Positions 56,810 to 64,000 of a stretch of 64,000 nt of DNA are shown piece by piece. This DNA is from Pantoea agglomerans. Lineage in GTDB: Bacteria; Pseudomonadota; Gammaproteobacteria; Enterobacterales; Enterobacteriaceae. The notes beneath the pieces were generated by a model, which worked only from the letters and a program-made list of their open reading frames with translations, was not told where the DNA came from and ran no database searches. Position 1 is the first letter of the stretch, and every line of letters begins with the position of its first letter. The position numbers and the translations under genes are program-made. The stretch is taken from NCBI RefSeq assembly GCF_021397715.1, contig NZ_CP090207.1:2914001-2978000 (forward strand), in the 5' to 3' direction.

Positions 56810-57957
56810 TGAGCTTAAAAACCATCACGCAGCAGGTCTTCTCCGACACTTTTGGCTACGCGCCGACCCACACCATTCAGGCTCCGGGCCGCGTTAACCT
56901 GATCGGTGAACATACCGATTATAACGATGGCTTTGTGCTGCCGTGCGCCATCGATTATCAGACGGTGATCGCCTGCGCGCGCCGTGACGATCGTCAGATC
57001 CGGGTGGTAGCGGTCGATTACGACAACGCTGAAGACAGCTTCTCGCTGGATGAAGAGATCCGCAGCCTGGAGCAGCCGATGTGGGCCAACTATGTGCGCG
57101 GCGTGGTGAAACACCTGCAACAGCGCCACGCCGATTTCGGCGGCATCGATATGGTGATCAGCGGCAACGTGCCGCAGGGCGCGGGCCTGAGTTCATCAGC
57201 CTCGCTGGAAGTGGCGGTCGGCACCGTGGTGCAGCAGCTCTACAATCTGCCGCTGGACGGCGCGGCGATTGCGGTCAACGGTCAGGAAGCTGAGAACCAG
57301 TTCGTCGGCTGTAACTGCGGTATCATGGATCAGCTGATCTCGGCGCTGGGCCAGAAAGATCACGCCATGCTGCTCGATTGCCGCACGCTGGGGACCCGCC
57401 CGGTCTCAATGCCGGAAGATATCGCGGTGGTGATCATCAACTCTAACTTCCGCCGTACGCTGGTAGGTAGCGAGTACAACACCCGTCGTCAGCAGTGTGA
57501 AACCGGTGCGCGCTTCTTCAATAAACCAGCGCTGCGTGATGTCGAACTGGCTGAATTTGAAGCTGCGCAGTCGCAGCTTGATCCGCAGGTGGCGAAGCGT
57601 GTGCGCCACGTACTGACGGAAAATGCCCGTACCCTGGAAGCCGCCGATGCGCTGACCCGTGGCGACCTGACGCGCATGGGCCAGCTGATGGCCGAATCTC
57701 ACGCATCGATGCGCAATGATTTCGAGATCACCGTGCCACCGATCGACACCCTGGTTGAGATCGTGAAAGCGCAGATTGGCGAGCGCGGCGGTGTGCGCAT
57801 GACCGGCGGTGGCTTTGGCGGCTGTATCGTGGCGCTGATGCCGCTCGATCTGGTTGATCAGGTGAAAGCCGCCGTAGCAGAGCAGTATGAAGCAGCGACC
57901 GGCATCAAAGAGACCTTCTACGTTTGTAAAGCCTCAGCGGGAGCTGGCCTATGCTAA
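56809..57957 (+). CDS. galK: Galactokinase
   Basis: 382 residues (E. coli 382). GHMP kinase motifs: galactose-binding [21 protein letters not shown] (about 23-44), ATP-binding [13 protein letters not shown] (about 119-131) and [15 protein letters not shown] [14 protein letters not shown] near the end. It phosphorylates galactose at C1. Overlaps galM by 7 nt. Confidence 0.96.
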   Translation: MSLKTITQQVFSDTFGYAPTHTIQAPGRVNLIGEHTDYNDGFVLPCAIDYQTVIACARRDDRQIRVVAVDYDNAEDSFSLDEEIRSLEQPMWANYVRGVVKHLQQRHADFGGIDMVISGNVPQGAGLSSSASLEVAVGTVVQQLYNLPLDGAAIAVNGQEAENQFVGCNCGIMDQLISALGQKDHAMLLDCRTLGTRPVSMPEDIAVVIINSNFRRTLVGSEYNTRRQQCETGARFFNKPALRDVELAEFEAAQSQLDPQVAKRVRHVLTENARTLEAADALTRGDLTRMGQLMAESHASMRNDFEITVPPIDTLVEIVKAQIGERGGVRMTGGGFGGCIVALMPLDLVDQVKAAVAEQYEAATGIKETFYVCKASAGAGLC

Positions 57958-58985
57958 ACGACGTTAATTCTCATGCGCCGGACGGGCAACCGTGGCGCAT
58001 CACCGTGCTGCGCAATGCGAACGGCATGCTGGTGACCTTTATGGACTGGGGCGCAACCTGGCTGTCGGCCCGGGTGCCGATGCAGGATGGCACGGTCCGT
58101 GAGGCACTGCTCGGCTGTGCCACGCCCTCTGACTATCTGCACCAGGATGCCTATCTGGGCGCCACGGTGGGCCGTTATGCCAACCGCATCGCCGGAGCGA
58201 CGCTGAATAAACTGAACCGTCAGCTGGTGGCCAATCAGGGCCCGCATCAGCTGCACGGCGGCCCGGAAGGGTTTGATAAACGTCGCTGGCAAATCGTCAG
58301 CCAGTCGGAAACTGAAGTGCACTATCGGCTGGATTCGCCGGATGGCGATCAGGGTTATCCGGGCAATCTGATTGCCGATCTGCGCTATCAGCTGGATGAC
58401 GATAACTGCCTGAGCATTCAGTATGAAGCGCGCTGCGATCAGGCCTGTCCGGTCAACCTCACCAACCACGCTTACTTTAACCTTGATGCGCATCATGGCG
58501 ACGCGCGTCAGCATCGCTTACAACTGCACGCCGACAGTTACCTGCCTGTCGACAGCGACGGGATTCCGAATGCGCCACTGAAAGCGGTGGCAGGCACCAG
58601 TTTCGATTTCCGTCAGGCCAAACCGGTGGCGCAGGATTTCCTCGCCGACGACGATCAGCGTGCGGTGAAGGGCTATGATCACGCCTTCCTGCTTAACAGC
58701 GCCGGCGACGCCACTCAGCCCGCGGCTGAACTCTGGTCGGAAGATGGCAAACTGCAGCTTAGCGTCACCACCTCCGCGCCGGCGCTGCAGTTTTACTCGG
58801 CTAACTATCTGGCTGGCACCCGTGCCCGTGAGCAGGAGAGCTATACTGCTTTCCAGGGCATTGCGCTGGAGAGTGAATTTTTACCGGACTCGCCTAATCA
58901 TGCGGAATGGCCGCAGCCTGATTGCTGGCTGCAGCCGGGAGATCGCTGGGAATCGGTGACGCGTTATCGCTTCACGCCGCGCTGA
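57951..58985 (+). CDS. galM: Galactose mutarotase (aldose 1-epimerase)
   Basis: 344 residues (E. coli 346). It contains [14 protein letters not shown], the catalytic His in [10 protein letters not shown] (about 168-177) and the C-terminal catalytic Glu in [17 protein letters not shown]. It interconverts alpha- and beta-galactose before GalK. Last gene of galTKM. Confidence 0.95.
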   Translation: MLNDVNSHAPDGQPWRITVLRNANGMLVTFMDWGATWLSARVPMQDGTVREALLGCATPSDYLHQDAYLGATVGRYANRIAGATLNKLNRQLVANQGPHQLHGGPEGFDKRRWQIVSQSETEVHYRLDSPDGDQGYPGNLIADLRYQLDDDNCLSIQYEARCDQACPVNLTNHAYFNLDAHHGDARQHRLQLHADSYLPVDSDGIPNAPLKAVAGTSFDFRQAKPVAQDFLADDDQRAVKGYDHAFLLNSAGDATQPAAELWSEDGKLQLSVTTSAPALQFYSANYLAGTRAREQESYTAFQGIALESEFLPDSPNHAEWPQPDCWLQPGDRWESVTRYRFTPR

Positions 58986-59136
58986 GTCACCGGCTGAAAA
59001 ACGCGCAGTGCGTTGCCGACAGGCTTACGTGCTGCCCGCTTTTCCGTTATGGTATGGCGCAATTGGCTCGTTGAACGGGCTGGCAGCAGCAGGTTTCCAT
59101 TCTCACAGAAACATCACAGTATTAAGGAGTTAAGCT

Positions 59137-59889
59137 ATGGCTGTAACTAAGCTGGTTCTGGTGCGTCACGGCGAAAGCCAGTGGAACAACGAAAACCGCT
59201 TTACCGGTTGGTATGATGTTGACCTTTCTGAAAAAGGTCGTGGCGAAGCCAAATCAGCGGGTCAACTGCTGAAGAAAGAAGGCTTTGTGTTTGATTTTGC
59301 TTACACCTCAGTACTGAAGCGTGCGATTCACACCCTGTGGAACGTGCTGGATGAGCTGGATCAGGCCTGGCTGCCGGTCGAAAAAACCTGGCGTCTGAAC
59401 GAGCGTCACTACGGTGCGCTGCAGGGTCTGGATAAAGCAGAAACCGCCGCGAAATATGGCGACGAGCAGGTTAAGCAGTGGCGTCGCGGCTTTGCCGTTA
59501 CCCCGCCAGAGCTGGATCGTTCAGATGAGCGTTTCCCGGGCCATGATCCGCGTTATGCGAAACTGACCCCAGAGCAGCTGCCAACCACCGAAAGCCTGGC
59601 GCTGACCATCGATCGCGTGATTCCTTACTGGAACGACACCATTCTGCCGCGCATCAAAAGCGGTGAGAAAGTGATTATCGCCGCACACGGCAACTCACTG
59701 CGTGCGCTGGTGAAATATCTCGATAACCTGAGCGAAGATGAAATCCTCGAACTGAACATCCCTACCGGCGTACCGCTGGTGTATGAGTTCGATGAAAACT
59801 TCAAACCGCTGAAGCGTTACTACCTGGGTGATGCCGACGAGATTGCAGCGAAAGCCGCAGCCGTTGCGAATCAGGGTAAAGCGAAGTAA
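59137..59889 (+). CDS. gpmA: 2,3-bisphosphoglycerate-dependent phosphoglycerate mutase
   Basis: 250 residues (E. coli 250). [10 protein letters not shown] carries the phosphohistidine (His11), with [22 protein letters not shown] and [16 protein letters not shown] further on. Glycolytic enzyme interconverting 2- and 3-phosphoglycerate. AAGGAG lies upstream and a strong terminator downstream. Confidence 0.97.
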   Translation: MAVTKLVLVRHGESQWNNENRFTGWYDVDLSEKGRGEAKSAGQLLKKEGFVFDFAYTSVLKRAIHTLWNVLDELDQAWLPVEKTWRLNERHYGALQGLDKAETAAKYGDEQVKQWRRGFAVTPPELDRSDERFPGHDPRYAKLTPEQLPTTESLALTIDRVIPYWNDTILPRIKSGEKVIIAAHGNSLRALVKYLDNLSEDEILELNIPTGVPLVYEFDENFKPLKRYYLGDADEIAAKAAAVANQGKAK

Positions 59890-59906
59890 TTCTGCGCTAA
59901 AACGCC

Positions 59907-59934
59907 AAAAGGCCAGACGCAAGTCTGGCCTTTT
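59907..59934. terminator. Terminator between gpmA and aroG
   Basis: AAAAGGCCAGAC (59907-59918) pairs perfectly with GTCTGGCCTTTT (59923-59934) across GCAA, and A and T runs on either side suit both convergent genes. Confidence 0.92.
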
Positions 59935-59949
59935 TCATGCGTGCTTCCT

Positions 59950-61002
59950 TTAGCCGCGACGCTGTTTTACCGCTGCCGCTAACTGGCGTAACACTTTGTC
60001 GGTGTCATCCCAGCCGATGCAGGCGTCAGTGACGCTTTTGCCGTAGACCAGCGGCTCGCCGCTCTCCAGGCTCTGGTTGCCTTCTACCAGGTGGCTCTCA
60101 ATCATCACGCCGATAATTGCCCGCTCACCGTTGCTCATCTGCTGCGCCACATCTTCCGCCACAACCATCTGCCGCTGGAACTGCTTGCTGCTGTTGGCGT
60201 GGCTGAAGTCGATCATCACCTGCTGCGGCAGGCCCGCTTTCGCCAGTCCGGCTTTGACTTCGCTGACGTGCTGCGCGCTGTAGTTTGGCTCTTTACCGCC
60301 GCGCAGAATGATGTGGCAATCCGCGTTACCGCTGGTTTCGACAATCGCCGAGTGACCATATTTGGTGACCGACAGGAAACAGTGCGGCGAACCGGCAGCG
60401 TTGATCGCGTCGATGGCGACTTTGATGGTGCCGTCGGTACCGTTTTTAAAGCCCACCGGGCAGGAGAGGCCCGACGCCAGCTCACGGTGTACCTGAGACT
60501 CGGTGGTACGGGCACCAATCGCGCCCCAGCTCATCAGATCGGCCACATATTGTGGGGTGATCATATCGAGGAACTCGCCGGCCGCCGGTAACCCACTGTC
60601 GTTGATCTCCAGCAGCAGTTTACGCGCCAGACGCAGTCCGTCGTTCAGCTGGAAAGTGCCATCCATGTAAGGGTCATTGATCAGCCCTTTCCAGCCCACC
60701 GTGGTGCGCGGCTTTTCAAAATAGACCCGCATGACCACTTCCAGCTCGCCTTTCAGCTCGTCGCGCAGCGTCAGCAGTCGGGCGGCGTACTCTTTCGCGG
60801 CTTCGGTGTCGTGAATCGAGCACGGCCCGATCACCACCAGCAGACGATCGTCCTGACCCTGAAGGATCTGATGAATAGCCTGACGCGCCTGTGAAACTGT
60901 TTCGGCAGCCCGATCGGTGGCCGGGAATTTTTCCAGCAGCGCAACCGGCGGCAGCAGCTCTTTAATCTCTTTGATGCGTAAATCATCGTTCTGGTAATTC
61001 AT
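59950..61002 (-). CDS. aroG: 3-deoxy-7-phosphoheptulonate synthase, phenylalanine-sensitive type
   Basis: 350 residues (E. coli AroG 350). It begins MNYQNDDLRIKEIKELLPPVALLEKFP, as in AroG, with VIGPCSIHD (metal-binding Cys61 region), MRVYFEKPRTTVGWKGLINDP, KNGTDGT and DFSHANS. It condenses PEP and erythrose-4-phosphate as the first step to aromatic amino acids. Phe-type rather than AroF or AroH is inferred from the N-terminus and the gpmA-aroG-ybgS neighbourhood. No complete TyrR box is obvious upstream. Confidence 0.93.
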   Translation of the reverse strand: MNYQNDDLRIKEIKELLPPVALLEKFPATDRAAETVSQARQAIHQILQGQDDRLLVVIGPCSIHDTEAAKEYAARLLTLRDELKGELEVVMRVYFEKPRTTVGWKGLINDPYMDGTFQLNDGLRLARKLLLEINDSGLPAAGEFLDMITPQYVADLMSWGAIGARTTESQVHRELASGLSCPVGFKNGTDGTIKVAIDAINAAGSPHCFLSVTKYGHSAIVETSGNADCHIILRGGKEPNYSAQHVSEVKAGLAKAGLPQQVMIDFSHANSSKQFQRQMVVAEDVAQQMSNGERAIIGVMIESHLVEGNQSLESGEPLVYGKSVTDACIGWDDTDKVLRQLAAAVKQRRG

Positions 61003-61291
61003 ACTGATTCCATATTATTTCAGGCCCAGCGCGCGCCGGGCACAACCTGTCCAATGTAGCCCGAAGCGCCAGGGGTGTAAATTCCCGCTACGGGTTAAAT
61101 GTTCGGGTGATATTTGCATTAATCGGGTTAGCGTCTAGACTTTTTAATGGTAGGCACTGATAAACGGACTGCTTACCCGATTAAATCACCCTGTTTAAGC
61201 CAACCGGCGAATTTTATTTCGTACGGGACCTTTTTATCCAAATTGCACCTCTGGGCTTGAAGCAGCAACTTCATTAATTAACGGGAGCATA

Positions 61292-61654
61292 ATGATGAAA
61301 AAGTTTGCCTTACTCTTTTTGACAGCAGCGATGACTCTGAGCAGCGGCGCAGCCATGGCGGCGAGCGGCAACAATGGTACGGCTAACCAGGCTGCCGATG
61401 CAGGCGCAGCGGCGGGCGGTGCGAAAGAAAATCTGCCACCGAATAATGTTGATAACAGCAATATTAATAACACCGGCACCAACACGAATCCGGCAACTTC
61501 TGGCAGCAATACCAGCAGCGGTAATATGTCTGCGAATGAAATCGACCAGAACAGCCAGTGTAAAGATGGCAAATGCCCGAACATCAATAAAAAAGTCCAG
61601 ACCAAAGAAGGTGGCGGTGACGTGAATACCAAAACCGACGGCACCTCACAGTAA
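61292..61654 (+). CDS. ybgS: YbgS-like secreted protein
   Basis: 120 residues. A signal peptide (MMKKFALLFLTAAMTLSSGA, cleavage after AMA) leads to a low-complexity Asn/Gly/Ser/Thr-rich mature protein, with PPNNVDNSNINNTG, MCKDG-like QCKDGKCPNINKKVQT (two Cys) and a TKTDGTSQ end that matches E. coli YbgS (TKTDGTTQ). Periplasmic, function unknown. Either of two adjacent ATGs (61292, 61295) could start; the second has the better spacing from GGAG. It lies divergent from aroG, as in E. coli. Confidence 0.85.
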   Translation: MMKKFALLFLTAAMTLSSGAAMAASGNNGTANQAADAGAAAGGAKENLPPNNVDNSNINNTGTNTNPATSGSNTSSGNMSANEIDQNSQCKDGKCPNINKKVQTKEGGGDVNTKTDGTSQ

Positions 61655-61665
61655 TTCCGTCCGAT

Positions 61666-61695
61666 CAGGAGAGCCTCTGCTCTCCTGTCTTTTTC
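61666..61695 (+). terminator. Intrinsic terminator of ybgS
   Basis: CAGGAGAGC (61666-61674) pairs with GCTCTCCTG (61679-61687) across CTCT, followed by TCTTTTTCT. It starts 12 nt after the ybgS stop. Confidence 0.9.
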
Positions 61696-61753
61696 TCCCC
61701 TCCTCTCTTCTCTTCCGCTATGCTGAGCCGGTGAAATTAACAGGGAAATATTC

Positions 61754-62335
61754 ATGGCCGCATTGCTTCTGATTGACGATCATCCACTGGTCGAGGTCGC
61801 CCTTGAGGCTGCGCTGACTCAGTCACCGATTCCGGTAAAACTTTACTCCGCCAGCAGTGAAAAAGCCGCACGCGCCTTTCTCTCTTTGCCGCTGGATATT
61901 ATCGTGCTGGACATTGGCCTGCCGGATGGCGACGGCCTGGAGATTCTGCGCCGTCTGAAGATTCATCTGCCCGATTGCCCGGTGCTGATCTACTCGGCGC
62001 AGCAAACCCACCACACCATGCGACGCGCTCAGGCGCTGGGTGCGGCAGGTTATGTGGTGAAAAGTCAGCGCATGGAGCAGCTCCTGAGCGCGATTCTGGC
62101 GGTGCTGGGCGGTCACACGGCCTTTCCTGCTATTGAGGATGAACCAGAACTGCCGCTGACCCAGAAAGAGCGCCAGGTCCTGGCATTACTGGCCAGCGGC
62201 CTCTCTAACCTGCAAATTGCCGCTCAGCTGCATATCAGCAACAAAACCGTCAGCACTCATAAAAAGAATATTCTGGAAAAGACCGGTGCCCGCTCGGTGG
62301 TGGAACTGGCTGACCTGTGGAAAGCGCAGCAGTGA
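61754..62335 (+). CDS. NarL/LuxR-type response regulator (BvgA/EvgA-like)
   Basis: 193 residues. Receiver domain: acidic Asp8-Asp9, phosphoacceptor Asp53 in IIVLDIGLPDGDGLEIL, and Lys103 in GYVVKSQ. The C-terminal GerE/LuxR helix-turn-helix is LTQKERQVLALLASGLSNLQIAAQLHISNKTVSTHKKNIL (about 136-175). Size and layout fit BvgA/EvgA regulators. The following sensor gene starts inside its stop codon (GTGA), so the two form a translationally coupled pair. In E. coli zitB, not this pair, follows ybgS, so this is accessory. Targets are unknown. Confidence 0.88.
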   Translation: MAALLLIDDHPLVEVALEAALTQSPIPVKLYSASSEKAARAFLSLPLDIIVLDIGLPDGDGLEILRRLKIHLPDCPVLIYSAQQTHHTMRRAQALGAAGYVVKSQRMEQLLSAILAVLGGHTAFPAIEDEPELPLTQKERQVLALLASGLSNLQIAAQLHISNKTVSTHKKNILEKTGARSVVELADLWKAQQ

Positions 62336-64000
62336 GGAACTGGCTGCTGATTTTATTGCTGTTATGGAGCGGGGTCGGGATGGCCGTCCGGCCAGTGAGC
62401 AGCGTAAATCTGCCGATGATGCTGCCGGTGAACCGCGCCGAAACCATGCAGGGTCGGATGCTGCGCGTCGGTCTGCTGGAGGAGAACAACGCGCCCTGGG
62501 CGATGCGCATCGGCAACGATCTCTATGGCATCAATGCCGATTATCTCTCGGCGCTGCGTCAGCTGACCGGTGCCCAGTTCAGTCTGACGCTGTACGCCGA
62601 TCAGGCACATCTGTTGCAGGCGCTGAATGACGGAGAGATCGATTTTGCCCTGGGTATGCTGGCCGCGCCGTTACCGCCAGGCACGCTCAGCAGTGACATC
62701 TGGTACAGCAGCCCGCTGCGCATCTACCGTAACCAGCAGAATCAGCGCGCCGTGATGTTTAACAGCCAGAATGCCCAGCTGGCGATCAGTGACACCACGC
62801 TGGCACAGCTGCCGCCCGATCTGGCGGCGCGCCATCGCTGGCGGCGTTATAGCAGCGATCTGCAGGCTCTCTATACCCTGCTTAATCAGCAGAACGATTA
62901 TGTGGTGGCGGATGAGACCAGCGCCGGCTTTCTGTTAAGTCAGCTGCAGCAGGGTCAGATTTATCAGATTGCTTCGCGGATAGAGGCCGGTCAGCTCAGC
63001 CTGCGCGCGGTGAGCCGCGATCCGCAGCTGATTAACTGGATCAATCAGAGCCTGCGTCAGCTGCCCGCCGAGCTGATGAATACGCTTCAGGCGCGCTGGA
63101 GCAGCATCCTGCCACGCTATCAGGATACCCAGACGCTGATGCTCAGCCCGGATGAACGGGCATGGATTGCCGCCCATCCACGGGTGTTCTACGCCGCCGA
63201 GCCGGATAACTATCCGTGGAGCTACCGCGACAGCACCGGCACGGCGCGCGGCTACGGCGTCGAGCTGCTGAAAGTGATCGCCCAGAGTACCGGACTGCAA
63301 TTCGAGCCGGTATGGGTCAGCAATCCCCGCCAGGCCGCCGCACTGATCGGTCAGCAGCAGGCGATGCTGCAGCTGATGCAACCGCTTAACGGTGATGCGA
63401 TGCAGAGCACCTCGCTGCCGGTGTGGCGGGCGTTGTGGGGCATCTACAGCATTCAGCCCCATTCCCTGACGCACTGGCGTGACCTGCGCGGTAAGCGGGT
63501 CGGCGTGCTACAGGACGATCTGGCGCAGCGGCTGTTGCCCGACGACCTGCAGCCGCAGCGCTTTGCCGATCGCAACAGCCTGTACGATGCGCTGGCCAGA
63601 GGCCAGATTGATGCCCTGGTCGATAACGTGCTGTCAGCCCGCTGGCGCATCGCCAGCCGCAACGATCCCCGTATTCATCTCGCCTTCGCCGCCAGCGACA
63701 TCGCCTGGCCGATCGCGCTGGGCGTCGCCCCGGAGCAGCCGGTGCTGCGTGCGCTGCTGGATCGGGCGCTGCAGCAGATTCCGGCTGAAACCCAGAGCCA
63801 GATGCGCGATAGCTGGTCCACTCCGCCACAGCCGGGCAGCGTGATGGTGATGCGCTCCTTACCGATGATGGTGCTGGTAGTGGCCGGAGCGGCGATCGCC
63901 TTACTGCTGCTGTTACTGGCGCGCCGCTACTGGCAGCAGCGCCGGGAGCGTCAGCAGCGTGAGCAGGCGGAGCGCGCCAACGCGATGAAGAGTCAGTTTC
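62332..64000 (+). CDS. BvgS/EvgS-type sensor kinase, N-terminal part (runs off window)
   Basis: 556 codons from GTG 62332 remain open to the window end. Signal sequence (WLLILLLLWSGVGMA), then two periplasmic solute-binding-type (SBP3, Venus flytrap) domains at about 40-270 and 275-500: the first contains LRVGLLEENNAPWAM and GEIDFALGML, the second HPRVFYAAEPDNYPWSYRD, GYGVELLKVIAQSTG and QIDALVDNVLS. A transmembrane helix follows (about 503-525), then a charged linker ending ...ERANAMKSQF. AMKSQF normally leads straight into the LATMSHEIRTPL H-box, so no PAS domain seems to intervene, unlike BvgS. Kinase, receiver and Hpt parts would lie past the window. Confidence 0.87.
   Translation, partial: MRNWLLILLLLWSGVGMAVRPVSSVNLPMMLPVNRAETMQGRMLRVGLLEENNAPWAMRIGNDLYGINADYLSALRQLTGAQFSLTLYADQAHLLQALNDGEIDFALGMLAAPLPPGTLSSDIWYSSPLRIYRNQQNQRAVMFNSQNAQLAISDTTLAQLPPDLAARHRWRRYSSDLQALYTLLNQQNDYVVADETSAGFLLSQLQQGQIYQIASRIEAGQLSLRAVSRDPQLINWINQSLRQLPAELMNTLQARWSSILPRYQDTQTLMLSPDERAWIAAHPRVFYAAEPDNYPWSYRDSTGTARGYGVELLKVIAQSTGLQFEPVWVSNPRQAAALIGQQQAMLQLMQPLNGDAMQSTSLPVWRALWGIYSIQPHSLTHWRDLRGKRVGVLQDDLAQRLLPDDLQPQRFADRNSLYDALARGQIDALVDNVLSARWRIASRNDPRIHLAFAASDIAWPIALGVAPEQPVLRALLDRALQQIPAETQSQMRDSWSTPPQPGSVMVMRSLPMMVLVVAGAAIALLLLLLARRYWQQRRERQQREQAERANAMKSQF

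Noticed and set aside
61003..61200. TyrR box upstream of aroG
   Set aside because: Only one half-site (TGTAAA) is present near 61075; no TTTACA partner at the right spacing.

Overview
The window reads as chromosome of a plant- or insect-associated enterobacterium in the Erwiniaceae, most like Pantoea or Erwinia. The housekeeping genes match Escherichia coli in length and order over long runs (moaABCDE, bioA/bioBFCD, modABC/modE/modF, galTKM, gpmA, aroG, ybgS). However, two blocks that are far apart in E. coli are joined here: a dld-pbpG-yohCDF-dusC block (bases 1 to about 25650) and an rhlE-ybhQPON-moa-uvrB-bio-mod-gal-aroG block (about 25650 to 61650). galE is absent from the gal cluster. 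The genus call is an inference from synteny and protein similarity, not a database match.

Layout: 1-8300 is an accessory stretch between dld and pbpG. It holds a chitoporin-chitobiase operon with a NagC/Mlc-type operator, a small type I-E CRISPR array without cas genes, an internally deleted IS4-family element, and a large MscS-type channel gene. 8530-18130 holds pbpG, yohC, yohD, yohF and then a GH15 hydrolase, an L,D-transpeptidase, a Pit-type phosphate transporter and an MFS permease. 18201-24718 is an AT-rich insertion bounded by a duplicated 3' end of dusC. It carries a compact five-gene operon (2-hydroxyacid dehydrogenase, radical SAM/PLP aminomutase, ATP-grasp ligase, multi-span membrane protein, Fe(II)/2-oxoglutarate oxygenase) that looks like a small-molecule pathway using a modified amino acid. 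I do not recognise it as a characterised cluster, and it is the best candidate for an undescribed system. 24719-48752 is mostly conserved: dusC, rhlE, ybhQ, ybhP-clsB-ybhN, ybhL, two lipoprotein genes, moaABCDE behind a molybdenum-cofactor riboswitch, ybhK, uvrB with LexA and DnaA sites, an orphan UrtE-like ABC ATPase with a degenerate signature motif, the biotin genes around a BirA operator, ybhB, pgl and ybhA.

48753-50240 is a second AT-rich insertion. It is bounded by a duplicated 3' end of modC, the same architecture as the dusC insertion, and contains one lipoprotein gene. 50241-59889 holds modCBA, acrZ, modE, modF, galTKM and gpmA. 59950-64000 holds aroG, ybgS and a BvgA/BvgS-type two-component pair; the sensor gene runs off the end of the window just before its expected phosphoacceptor histidine.

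Functional links: ChiP would import chitooligosaccharides and Chb would split chitobiose. ModABC brings in molybdate for the cofactor made by MoaABCDE, and ModE and the cofactor riboswitch sense the two ends of that route. BioFBCD/BioA and the Gal genes are complete short pathways apart from the missing galE. The two gene-end insertions are the clearest signs of horizontal transfer.
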